Below are positions 15,501 through 23,633 of a DNA stretch of 64,000 bases, in pieces. The stretch is taken from positions 62,001 to 126,000 of the forward strand of contig SUYH01000008.1 in assembly GCA_015060535.1 (NCBI GenBank), in the 5' to 3' direction. A model generated the notes under the pieces. The model ran no database searches, had not been told where the DNA came from, and saw only the letters and a list, made by a program, of their open reading frames with translations. Source of the stretch: Prevotella sp. Lineage in GTDB: Bacteria > Bacteroidota > Bacteroidia > Bacteroidales > Bacteroidaceae. Each line of letters starts with the position of its first letter. The stretch's first letter is position 1. A program made the position numbers and the translations under genes.

Positions 15501-17270
15501 ATGAGTTTCACATTGAAAGAGAAAATGTTATCGCTCATCACGATGATGAGCATGGTGGTTGGTATGGGCATGCTTGCCGGCTGCTCCAGTTCAGACAACC
15601 CAAGCGGTGGAGGCACTACTCTCGAAAAGGCCGACCTTGTGGTCTATGGCAAGGTGTTCACTTCTGAAGGCAATCAGATAGTAGAAGCCTTTGCCGTAAA
15701 GGACGGCAAGTACGTCTATGTGGGCGACAAGGCGGGAGCTGAAGCCTATGTTGAAAAGGGCAAGACCGAGGTGGTGGACTATACCGGCAAGGGTCTCGTG
15801 ATGCCCGGCTGTGGCAATGGTCACGCACACTATTCGATGGGGTATGCCCTCCAGTCAATAGGGACGATAGTCAGCAAAGAAGAAAGTGTGGAGTCATTTC
15901 TGACAAAAGTCGTTCCCGGTGCGGTGAAAAAGGCAAGAGATTTAGGGATGAAGACTGTATTCGGCTTCGGATATGATGCGCTGGAGTTCGAGAAAAACAT
16001 GCCCACCCGTCAGCAGTTGGACGCCATCTGCAGTGATATTCCCATTTACTTCGCCGACGAGGGAGCCCACAGCGGTATATTCAACACCATTGCCTTGGTC
16101 AATGCCGGCATTATGAAAGCCGACGGCACAGTGCTGAAAAAAGAGATAAGCGGCGTTGAAATCGAGATGGGAGCCGACGGTACGCCTACCGGCTTTCTGA
16201 AGGAACAGGCTCAGACCTACGTGCGCTCCTTCTTAGACAATGAAAACCTCTTTACCGTGGATATAGCAAAGGATAACTTGGTGAGAGTCCAAGAGCATTT
16301 GTTGGCAGAGGGCTACACCATGTATCTCGACGGCTGGACCACCTATTTCTTCAACGACAACTTCTACAAGGCCGCCCAGCAGTTGGATGAGGCCGGCGAC
16401 ATGAAGTTCGTGTTAGGTGCGACCTACGAAATAGACAGTTGGATGGATGTGGATGCTATGTTGGCCAAAGCCGTTAATGCCAAGAAATACGCTTCCACCC
16501 GAGTAAAGACAAACTGGATCAAACTCTTCATGGACGGTATCGTGGAGACCGGCACCGGATTTGTAGAGCCGCTCTATCCTGACGGACACCAGGGCGTGGC
16601 CAACTGGTCGGAAGAGGAACTGACCGACATCACGCGCAAGGCAAACGACAAGGGCATCACCATGCACGTACACGTGATGGGCAACAAGGGTGTCACGCAC
16701 CTTGTCAATGCTTATATCAACGGTGGAAAGGACGAGATGCGTAACACGCTGGTACATGTGTACAGTGTCAGTGAGCCAGACTATCAGCGGATGGCTCTGC
16801 ATAACATCTATGCCACCGTAGGCTTGTCCTGGCACCATTTCACCGATAAGATGCAAGAGTCACTGCCAAGCATGGTTCCTGCAGGTATGGATGTCAAGGG
16901 CTACCCCCTGAAATCCTTCTTCGACCACGGCGTCAATGTGTCCTCTCACAATGACTATCCAGCATTGGGCGGTGGTCCCGATGATCCGTTCGGCGCCATG
17001 GAGATAGCCGTGACGGGTGATTTTTATGGCGAAGTGGGAAAACCCTGGTGGACGGAAGACTGCCTCTCCCGCGAGCAGGCCATCACCGCCCTGACCATCA
17101 ACGTGGCCAGGCAGATGTTCCTGGAGAACGAGCGTGGCAGCATCAAGACGGGCAAGTATGCCGACTTTCTGTTGGTCACCAAGGACGTGCTGACCTGCCC
17201 GGTGACGGAGATCCATGAGGCCAAGCCTGCCGCTACCTATTTCGAAGGAAAGAAAGTGTTCTCAATGTAG
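15501..17270 (+). CDS. Amidohydrolase-3 family (YtcJ-like) lipoprotein 4
   Basis: A 589-residue paralogue. The ATG at 15501 gives MSFTLKEKMLSLITMMSMVV and a lipobox LAGC. Motifs are CGNGHAHY, WIKLFMDGIVETGTGF (Ile for Thr), MHVHVMGNKGV, LVHVYSV and SSHNDYP, where the Ser of HSD is Asn. The last pattern suggests that this copy has diverged near the metal or substrate site. It also has GGGPDDPFGAMEIA where the others have (S/A)PDDPFGIMEIA. It ends the three-gene operon; a terminator nearly identical to that of amidohydrolase 1 follows. Confidence 0.87.
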   Translation: MSFTLKEKMLSLITMMSMVVGMGMLAGCSSSDNPSGGGTTLEKADLVVYGKVFTSEGNQIVEAFAVKDGKYVYVGDKAGAEAYVEKGKTEVVDYTGKGLVMPGCGNGHAHYSMGYALQSIGTIVSKEESVESFLTKVVPGAVKKARDLGMKTVFGFGYDALEFEKNMPTRQQLDAICSDIPIYFADEGAHSGIFNTIALVNAGIMKADGTVLKKEISGVEIEMGADGTPTGFLKEQAQTYVRSFLDNENLFTVDIAKDNLVRVQEHLLAEGYTMYLDGWTTYFFNDNFYKAAQQLDEAGDMKFVLGATYEIDSWMDVDAMLAKAVNAKKYASTRVKTNWIKLFMDGIVETGTGFVEPLYPDGHQGVANWSEEELTDITRKANDKGITMHVHVMGNKGVTHLVNAYINGGKDEMRNTLVHVYSVSEPDYQRMALHNIYATVGLSWHHFTDKMQESLPSMVPAGMDVKGYPLKSFFDHGVNVSSHNDYPALGGGPDDPFGAMEIAVTGDFYGEVGKPWWTEDCLSREQAITALTINVARQMFLENERGSIKTGKYADFLLVTKDVLTCPVTEIHEAKPAATYFEGKKVFSM

Positions 17271-17296
17271 TTCGTGCCTATATGGCATACCTTTGA

Positions 17297-17329
17297 ATGA
17301 TTATCCGCGTGACGCGGATAATCATTTTT
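17297..17329 (+). terminator. Intrinsic terminator after amidohydrolase 4
   Basis: ATGATTATCCGCG (17297-17309) pairs perfectly with CGCGGATAATCAT (17313-17325), followed by T residues. The stem matches the terminator at 9589-9621 except for the loop region. Confidence 0.9.
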
Positions 17330-17363
17330 GTAAAAACATTCAGAAAGCGTTGCATGATGAGGA

Positions 17364-17934
17364 CAACTGGATTACCTGTCCGAAGCAACAAAGGACGTTG
17401 ATGTGTTTTATGTCTATCCGACCGAGTATGTCGACGACACCGAGGGCGCACCCTGAGTATCTGAAGCGCATGATTGCCGCCTACGTGATCGGTTTCTCCA
17501 TCACCGAAGATTATCTCAAAGACAACCCTCACCTGAAGTTTGCTGAGGGGGCCGACGACACCGGCGTCATCATATCGTACAACACTGAGGCAGCCGGCAA
17601 CACGAACAACATCGTTGTACTGCCAGGCGCCATCAGCATCAATCCCATCAACTGGAAGCGCGACGAGACATACGCCTCGGCAGAGGAAAGCCTCGGCGGC
17701 TACATCTTCAACGAAGAGACCGGACTGCCTGAGGACTATCCCCATGCAGCAGATGCCAAGATCGACCTGAAGAGGGGCGTCATCATCACCACGACGAAGG
17801 CCGTTGCCCCTGAGACATTTCCTCTCTTCGGCCCTGCCAGCTTCCACGAGAACGACTATCCGCTGTACTACTATAACATCAAGGCCAATGCAGCCGTGAG
17901 AGTTGCAGCTTATAAGAATAAAACCAAAGAATGA
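17364..17934 (+). pseudogene. DUF3089 alpha/beta-hydrolase remnant with internal deletion
   Basis: One frame from 17364 reads QLDYLSEATKDVDVFYVYPT then EYVDDTEGA and meets a stop at about 17455. The next frame then reads HPEYLKRMIAAYVIGFSITE to a stop at 17934. Both parts fit DUF3089 hydrolases, whose N-terminal segment is VFYxxPT and whose later segment is HPEYLKRMIAAYxIG. The part between, including the GHSQG nucleophile, is missing and the frame is broken, so the gene is dead. The remaining C-terminal 155 codons are intact (DTGVIISYNTEA, GVIITTT). An ATG-less long frame across the region is a by-product of the break. Confidence 0.8.
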
Positions 17935-17971
17935 GAACAACGAAAAAAGTTGGTACAAGCTAAGGAGATTT

Positions 17972-18003
17972 ATGCCAGGGGATAGAACACAATCCCCTGG
18001 CAT
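17972..18003 (+). terminator. Hairpin after the DUF3089 remnant
   Basis: ATGCCAGGGGAT (17972-17983) pairs perfectly with ATCCCCTGGCAT (17992-18003). It has no T run, so it may be a weak terminator or a regulatory structure. It borders the CTTCAATATCG element directly, as does a shorter AGCCGG/CCGGCT hairpin upstream of 20049. Confidence 0.55.
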
Positions 18004-18040
18004 CTTCAATATCGTTAAATTTGCTTTGAAATTGTAAAAA
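18004..18040 (+). promoter_or_regulatory. Shared upstream element, copy 1 (AraC paralogue 4)
   Basis: The 37 bases starting CTTCAATATCGTTAAA match 20049-20085 at 33 positions. Copy 1 starts 84 bp and copy 2 starts 86 bp upstream of its -7 box. Inside are ATCGT and ATTGT half-sites 20 bp apart. Confidence 0.65.
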
Positions 18041-18087
18041 AATCATTTATCCTCCTTTGGACAATTGCAAGATTAAATAGTATTGAC

Positions 18088-18095
18088 TATCTTTG
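18088..18095 (+). promoter_or_regulatory. -7 box of AraC paralogue 4
   Basis: TATCTTTG, 51 bases upstream of the GTG start at 18147. Confidence 0.68.
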
Positions 18096-18146
18096 CAGCA
18101 TGTAAGGCTGCCATTACACAAAGCACCAGCAATATATTTATTATTC

Positions 18147-19289
18147 GTGGACGTTCAACGGGTACAGCAAAATTTGTTCCTTGTGTTTTACGGAGGAGTG
18201 ACCGTATGGAATGTGATAGCCTGCTGCTATCTGATGTTCCGTAAAGGCAACGCCATCGCCCCCAGCATCACGCCGCCGGTGCGCTTGCGCCGGTGGACGG
18301 CTGCTTTCTTTGCAGCTATGGCGCTGAGCCATGTGTGGTATATGCCGATGTACATCCTCACTCCAGGCGATGATGCCTACCTGAGCTATCTCGTAGGTGG
18401 TATGCTCGACGTTATGGTAGTCCTCCCCCTGGCGATAGTCGTATTGCTCGTCATGCTGCAAGACCGTCCGCGACCGCTGTGGCCCGCCGGCGTGATGGTG
18501 GCACCGCTCGGTGTGGCAGGGGCATGGTGCGTTGCCACCCGCAGTGTGACCGTCTTACCCTTCGTATATGCCTATTTCCTGCTGATGTGCATAGGCATAA
18601 TGATATTTATGGTACGCGAGACAAGGCGTTATGGCTGCTGGCTGCACGACAACTACGCCGACCTGGAGCACAAGGAGGTGTGGCAGAGCCTGATGGTGCT
18701 GGCCGTCATGCTGCTGGCATTTAACATCTATATATTTGAAATCGGCGGGCAGGCATACGAATATGTCATGCAGTTGGTCGATGCCATGATGATATGCTAC
18801 TTCCTATGGCGGACAGAGACGCTGAGTGACTTGAGCATGGTTGCCCATGATGCTGAATATGGTCAGCTCCATCCCGCAGATGATACTATAAAGGCTGAAA
18901 ACAATAACTCTTCACTATCCATCCGCAACAAGATAGGACCATTGCTGAGACAGTATTGCGAGGAGCCGCAATTCTACCTGCAAAACGACATATCCCTTTC
19001 CCAGCTCGCCAGACAGATAGGCATCAACCGCGTCTATCTCAGCCAGCACTTTGCACAGCAGGGTACCACCTACAATGCCTACATCAACGGTCTGCGCATC
19101 CACCACTTCATCAACCTCTACCAAGAGGCTGCCGCAGCCCATCTGCCTATAACTGTTCAGCAACTGGCCTTCGAGAGCGGTTTCCGCAGTTACGGTACAT
19201 TTAATACCGCCTTCAAGCAGAGCATGGGAATGACGGCAACGAAGTGGATGCGTAATATGACGCAACAGGAACAGCAACCAAAAACATAG
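18147..19289 (+). CDS. Membrane-anchored AraC-family regulator, paralogue 4
   Basis: A 380-residue paralogue. I chose the GTG at 18147 because it gives MDVQRVQQNLFLVFYGGVTV, aligned with MYYQAIPQNILFYLLYGGVT of paralogue 1, and because the -7 box at 18088-18095 excludes the longer frame. About six or seven TM segments are followed by the AraC HTH (LSQLARQIGINRVYLSQHF, ESGFRSYGTFNTAFKQSMG). The linker contains no palindrome, unlike the other three copies. The HTH recognition helix is the most divergent (IGINRVYL instead of VGTNR-YL). The barrel gene follows five bases after the stop. Confidence 0.85.
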   Translation: MDVQRVQQNLFLVFYGGVTVWNVIACCYLMFRKGNAIAPSITPPVRLRRWTAAFFAAMALSHVWYMPMYILTPGDDAYLSYLVGGMLDVMVVLPLAIVVLLVMLQDRPRPLWPAGVMVAPLGVAGAWCVATRSVTVLPFVYAYFLLMCIGIMIFMVRETRRYGCWLHDNYADLEHKEVWQSLMVLAVMLLAFNIYIFEIGGQAYEYVMQLVDAMMICYFLWRTETLSDLSMVAHDAEYGQLHPADDTIKAENNNSSLSIRNKIGPLLRQYCEEPQFYLQNDISLSQLARQIGINRVYLSQHFAQQGTTYNAYINGLRIHHFINLYQEAAAAHLPITVQQLAFESGFRSYGTFNTAFKQSMGMTATKWMRNMTQQEQQPKT

Positions 19290-19293
19290 TGCA

Positions 19294-20001
19294 ATGATAT
19301 TAAAACGTTTCTTAATTGCCATACTGGCGATTAGCTTCACGAGCAGCTCACAGGCACAAAGCAAGATAGAGGGAAGTCTGAAGGCTGACTTCGTCAGCAG
19401 CTACATCTGGCGCGGACTCCACCTGGGACATGTGTCGCTGCAGCCAGAACTCTCGGTAGGATGGAAAGGACTGAGCCTGACGGCTTGGGGCAATGTAGGG
19501 CTGAGCGGACACAAGGATGACAACACTGAGATAAACCTGATACTCTCCTATCAGACGGGCGGGCTTTCGCTGGGTGTTATCGACTACTGGAACGATGAGC
19601 ACGACACGCGGTTCTTCTATTTCAAGAAGGATGGTACGGGCCATGCCTTTGAGGGATATGTAGGCTACGACTTCGGCCCCGTGGGCGTGTCGTGGCAGAC
19701 ATTCTTTGCCGGCAACGATTACCAAGAGGCTGACGGCAAACGCACCTTCAGTTCCTATTTGGAGCTGATGGCTCCGTTCCGGCTGTTCAACTGCGACTGG
19801 GAGGCTGCGGCTGGCCTGGTGCCCTGGGCATCGGACTATTATTCCACCAATGGATTCAGCGTGACCAATTTCTCACTGCATGTCACCAAGGACATCAAGA
19901 TCACTGACTCGTTCTCGCTGCCACTATTTGCCAGGATCGTCGCCAACCCTGCCAGTCAGGACATGTATTTCGTGGCAGGATTTACACTAAATGCTTTCTG
20001 A
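19294..20001 (+). CDS. Outer-membrane beta-barrel protein (TorF / TIGR02001-like)
   Basis: A 235-residue protein with a signal peptide (MILKRFLIAILAISFTSSSQ, cleavage near SQA-QS). The mature start KIEGSLKADFVSSYIWRGL has the SxYxxRG pattern of small Gcw_chp/TIGR02001 barrels. Alternating polar and hydrophobic strands and a C-terminal aromatic residue (TLNAF) fit insertion into the outer membrane. It probably forms an 8-12 strand barrel that passes small molecules. It lies five bases after AraC paralogue 4 and so is probably in its operon. Confidence 0.75.
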   Translation: MILKRFLIAILAISFTSSSQAQSKIEGSLKADFVSSYIWRGLHLGHVSLQPELSVGWKGLSLTAWGNVGLSGHKDDNTEINLILSYQTGGLSLGVIDYWNDEHDTRFFYFKKDGTGHAFEGYVGYDFGPVGVSWQTFFAGNDYQEADGKRTFSSYLELMAPFRLFNCDWEAAAGLVPWASDYYSTNGFSVTNFSLHVTKDIKITDSFSLPLFARIVANPASQDMYFVAGFTLNAF

Positions 20002-20048
20002 AGGTCCGTTTGCGGAGCCGGAACAGAACAGCTTTTGACTGCCGGCTA

Positions 20049-20085
20049 CTTCAATATCGTTAAAATCGCTTTGGAATCGTAAAAA
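20049..20085 (+). promoter_or_regulatory. Shared upstream element, copy 2 (amidohydrolase 5)
   Basis: CTTCAATATCGTTAAAATCG and following bases, 33 of 37 identical to 18004-18040. ATCGT half-sites at 20056 and 20076 have a 20 bp period, with a third ATCGC between them. Confidence 0.65.
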
Positions 20086-20134
20086 CTTGCAGTCTACAGG
20101 CTTGTGGCTTAGGGTGGTTTCGGAGGAAAATGAC

Positions 20135-20142
20135 TATCTTTG
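20135..20142 (+). promoter_or_regulatory. -7 box of the amidohydrolase 5-esterase operon
   Basis: TATCTTTG, 47 bases upstream of the ATG at 20190. Confidence 0.65.
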
Positions 20143-20189
20143 CGACATTATTCCAAAACAATTTTAAGTAATAAAAAAAACGAACAGTT

Positions 20190-21938
20190 ATGAGACAAAC
20201 AATTCGTGTTTGCATGATGAAGATGCTGCCAAGTATCATGGTTGTCAGCATCATCATTGGAATGGGCTTGCTTACCGGCTGCCAAAGCAAAAACAGTGCC
20301 GACCTCGTGGTCTATGGCAAGGTTTTCACTTCCGAAGGTGGCCAGGTGGTAGAGGCCTTCGCCGTGAAGGACGGCAAGTATGTCTATGTGGGCGACAAGG
20401 CGGGAGCCGAAGCCTTTGTGGAAGAAGGCAAGACCGAGGTGATAGACTACACCGGCAAGGGCCTCGTGATGCCTGGTTGCGGCAATGGCCATGCCCACTA
20501 TTTCGGAGGCTATGCCATACAGTCGGTCGGCACAATAATGAGTATGGAGGATGACGTACACAAATTCCTGACGGAAATCGTGCCCGGCGCTGTCAAGAAA
20601 GCTAAAGAGACGGGTGCAAAGGCTATCTTCGGCCAAGGCTGGAATATGATAGAATTTCCGAAGAATCTGCCTACTCGCCAGCAGCTCGACGCCATCTGCA
20701 GCGACATCCCCATCTACTTTGCCGATGAGGAAGGCCACAAGGGCCTGGTGAACACCATCGCACTGGTCAATGCCGGTATCATGAAGGCAGACGGCACCGT
20801 CCTGAAGAAGGAGATGCGCGGCGGCGAGATAGGAATGGGGGCAGACGGTACGCCCAACGGGTTCCTGTCGGAACAGGCAGGTACTTATGTGCGTTCCTTC
20901 TTAGACAATGAAAACCTCTTCTCCATCGACATCGCCAAGGCCAACATGCCAAAGATCCAGGAGCAGCTGCTGTCGGAAGGCTACACGATGTACCTCGACG
21001 GCTACTCCTCCTATTTCTTCAATGACAACTTCTACAAGGCCGCCCAGCAGATGGATCAGGCCGGCCAGATGCACTTCGTCTTAGGCACATCGTGGGAACT
21101 GGACAGCTGGATGGACGTGGACAAGACCCTTGAGAAGGCTGCCGCCACGAAGCAATACGAGTCGCCGCACATCAAGACTCGCTGGCTCAAGCTCTTTATG
21201 GACGGCACGGTGGAGAGCGGCACCGGATTCGTAGACCCGCTCTATCCCAGCGGCAAGCAGGGCATACCCAACTGGTCGGAAGAGGAACTGACGGACATCA
21301 CACGCAAGGCCAACGCCAAGGGCATCACGATGCACGTGCATGTGATGGGTAACAAAGGTGTCAATCGTGTCGTCAATGCCTACGTCAATGGTGGAAAGGA
21401 TGAGATGCGCAATACGCTTATCCACGTGTATGGCGTCAGCAAGGAAGACTTCAAGCGCATAGCCGACCATAACATTCAGGTCAGCGAAGGACTGCTCTGG
21501 CATCATGCCACCAATGAGCTGCAGGCAGAGCTGATGCAGATACTGCCCGAAGGCTTGAAGGACAAGGGCTATCCGATGAAATCGTACTTCGACTACGGCA
21601 TCAACGTATCTTCCCACTCTGACTTCCCCGCACTGAGCGGCAGTCCCGATGATCCGTTCGGCATCATGGAGATAGCATTGACAGGTGTGTATCATGCTGA
21701 GAACGCCAAACCCTGGTGGACGGAAGACTGCCTCTCCCGTGAGCAGGCCATCACCGCCCTGACCATCAACGTGGCCAAGCAGATGTTCATCGAGGATGAG
21801 CGTGGCAGCATCAGCACGGGCAAGTATGCCGACTTCCTGCTTGTCGACAAGGATGTGCTGGCCTGTCCCGTGACGGAGATTCACGAGGCAAAACCCGTCG
21901 CCACCTATTTCGAGGGAAAGAAAGTATATAACAAATAA
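20190..21938 (+). CDS. Amidohydrolase-3 family (YtcJ-like) lipoprotein 5
   Basis: A 582-residue paralogue with lipobox LTGC, then QSKNSADLVVYGKVFTSEGG. Motifs are CGNGHAHY, WLKLFMDGTVESGTGF, MHVHVMGNKGV, LIHVYGV and SSHSDFP. It is closest to paralogues 2 and 3 by eye. It shares the upstream element with AraC paralogue 4 and is followed eight bases later by the carboxylesterase lipoprotein, so the two enzymes are likely made together. This operon link suggests that the substrates of the amidohydrolases are handled with ester hydrolysis. Confidence 0.87.
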   Translation: MRQTIRVCMMKMLPSIMVVSIIIGMGLLTGCQSKNSADLVVYGKVFTSEGGQVVEAFAVKDGKYVYVGDKAGAEAFVEEGKTEVIDYTGKGLVMPGCGNGHAHYFGGYAIQSVGTIMSMEDDVHKFLTEIVPGAVKKAKETGAKAIFGQGWNMIEFPKNLPTRQQLDAICSDIPIYFADEEGHKGLVNTIALVNAGIMKADGTVLKKEMRGGEIGMGADGTPNGFLSEQAGTYVRSFLDNENLFSIDIAKANMPKIQEQLLSEGYTMYLDGYSSYFFNDNFYKAAQQMDQAGQMHFVLGTSWELDSWMDVDKTLEKAAATKQYESPHIKTRWLKLFMDGTVESGTGFVDPLYPSGKQGIPNWSEEELTDITRKANAKGITMHVHVMGNKGVNRVVNAYVNGGKDEMRNTLIHVYGVSKEDFKRIADHNIQVSEGLLWHHATNELQAELMQILPEGLKDKGYPMKSYFDYGINVSSHSDFPALSGSPDDPFGIMEIALTGVYHAENAKPWWTEDCLSREQAITALTINVAKQMFIEDERGSISTGKYADFLLVDKDVLACPVTEIHEAKPVATYFEGKKVYNK

Positions 21939-21946
21939 GGTAACGT

Positions 21947-23632
21947 ATGAAAAAGAATAAAGTATGGATGCTTGCCACCATCCTGATTTGCTGCGCAGGA
22001 ATTATCCTGGTGGCCTGTAAGGGCGGCAAACAGTCTGCAGACGAAGCGAGTGACAAAGCTGCAGAATATAAGAAGATCGTCAGATCTTGGTATGGCGTGA
22101 ACAAGACGATTACCGACGACAGCTACGACAAGTCGCTGGCCGTCAAGTGTGTCAACGGAACATTCGTCGGCAAGCTGGCGGACAGCACCATGGTGTTCCG
22201 TGGCATCCCGTATGTAGGCCAGCAGCCTGTAGGTGAACTGCGCTGGAAGGCACCAGTGGACGTCGTTCCCTGCGACAGTGTCTATGAGGCCTATTACAAT
22301 GCGAAGAGTGCCTGCCAGCCGGAGGTCGAAGTGTCCTCCTACTACTATCAGGACGAGAACTGCCTGTATCTGAATGTGTGGAAGTCTGCCAAGGCGACGG
22401 AAGAGCAGAGGCCCGTCATCGTATGGATACATGGCGGTGCATACGCATACGGCGGAACAGTCGATCCGCTGTACGACTTCCATAACTTCGTTGAGGAGAA
22501 CCCTGACGTCATCGTTGTGAGTGCTGCTTACCGGCTCGGTGTGCTCGGCTTCCTGCATCTGTCACACCTGCCCGACGGCAAGGACTATCCCGATGCGCAG
22601 AATCTGGGTCTCATGGATCAGCTTCAGGCGTTGAAGTGGGTGCATGAGAACATCGCCAGCTTCGGTGGCGACCCAGCCAATGTGACCATCATGGGTGAGT
22701 CGGCTGGAGGCGGTAGCGTCACCCAGCTTTCACTCATCAACGGCTCGCATCAGTATTTCAACAAGGTCATTTCCTTGAGCGGTACTCCCGCCTTGTCGAG
22801 GTCAACGGATGCTGCCGTCGCTTGTACCAATGAACTGATGGAGGCACTGGACTGCAAGACCGTTGCCGACTTGCAGAAGATTGACGCCCAGACGCTTGTG
22901 AGCGTAGCCACAGAATTGCTCCCCCTGCGCCTGGCACCGGAGAGAGACGGACGTTTGCTGCCTCAGAATCCGTGGGAGGCTGTTGCTAACGGAGCGGTGA
23001 AGGACATCACATACCTACAGGGCGTCAATAAGGACGAGATGAACTTCTTCCTCGTGGGAATGGGAGGACCGGAGCCTTTTATTGAGTGGGCCACTGACCG
23101 TAAGGAGATGAAGCTGTCGCCGCTGACCGACAAGGAGAAAGCCCTGGCGGAGAGCTTCTGCAAGGATGTGAAGGGAGAGGACTACGAGCCATACACCCGC
23201 CTGTTGAGCCAGCTGATGTTCAACGCACCGTGTATCCGCCTGTCGGAGGAGCAGACCAAGGCTGGAGGTAAGTCGTTCACCTACTACTTCACCGTAGAGT
23301 CTGCCCTGCCCCTGATGAAGTGTGGACACGGAATGGCACTCGCCCCCCTGTTCAAACATCCTGACCTCGACGGTGACACGGGACGCCCCTTCGACGAGAC
23401 CTTCTCCAAGACCATGCGCCGCATGTGGGTGCAGTTCGCCAAGACTGGCAACCCGTCCATCACCGCTGACCAGTCACCCGACGGCAAGGCCAAGGAGTGG
23501 CCGCTCTACGACCTGAAGGACAAGCAGGTGATGGTGTTCGACGAGTTCAATATCCATCAGGAAAAGGAATCGCAGCGTAAGATCGTTGATTGGGACCGAA
23601 CCTATTTCCTGAGCAGCTACTATGCCTTTTAG
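21947..23632 (+). CDS. Type B carboxylesterase lipoprotein
   Basis: A 561-residue alpha/beta hydrolase of the carboxylesterase/cholinesterase family, with a lipoprotein signal ending LVAC. Family marks are FRGIPYVGQQP, EDCLYLNVW-like DENCLYLNVW, the oxyanion segment VIVWIHGGAYAYGG, and the nucleophile elbow TIMGESAGGGSV (Ser at about 244). A glutamate in NKDEMNFF and the histidine in CGHGMALAPLF complete a plausible catalytic triad. It probably cleaves ester bonds of hydrophobic or aromatic compounds in the envelope. It is the second gene of the amidohydrolase 5 operon and converges with the AAA ATPase gene, with one base between them. Confidence 0.88.
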   Translation: MKKNKVWMLATILICCAGIILVACKGGKQSADEASDKAAEYKKIVRSWYGVNKTITDDSYDKSLAVKCVNGTFVGKLADSTMVFRGIPYVGQQPVGELRWKAPVDVVPCDSVYEAYYNAKSACQPEVEVSSYYYQDENCLYLNVWKSAKATEEQRPVIVWIHGGAYAYGGTVDPLYDFHNFVEENPDVIVVSAAYRLGVLGFLHLSHLPDGKDYPDAQNLGLMDQLQALKWVHENIASFGGDPANVTIMGESAGGGSVTQLSLINGSHQYFNKVISLSGTPALSRSTDAAVACTNELMEALDCKTVADLQKIDAQTLVSVATELLPLRLAPERDGRLLPQNPWEAVANGAVKDITYLQGVNKDEMNFFLVGMGGPEPFIEWATDRKEMKLSPLTDKEKALAESFCKDVKGEDYEPYTRLLSQLMFNAPCIRLSEEQTKAGGKSFTYYFTVESALPLMKCGHGMALAPLFKHPDLDGDTGRPFDETFSKTMRRMWVQFAKTGNPSITADQSPDGKAKEWPLYDLKDKQVMVFDEFNIHQEKESQRKIVDWDRTYFLSSYYAF

Positions 23633-23633
23633 T

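Noticed and set aside
17215..17363. Extension of the DUF3089 frame upstream through the end of amidohydrolase 4
   Set aside because: The frame overlaps the amidohydrolase end and its terminator and shows no family similarity there.
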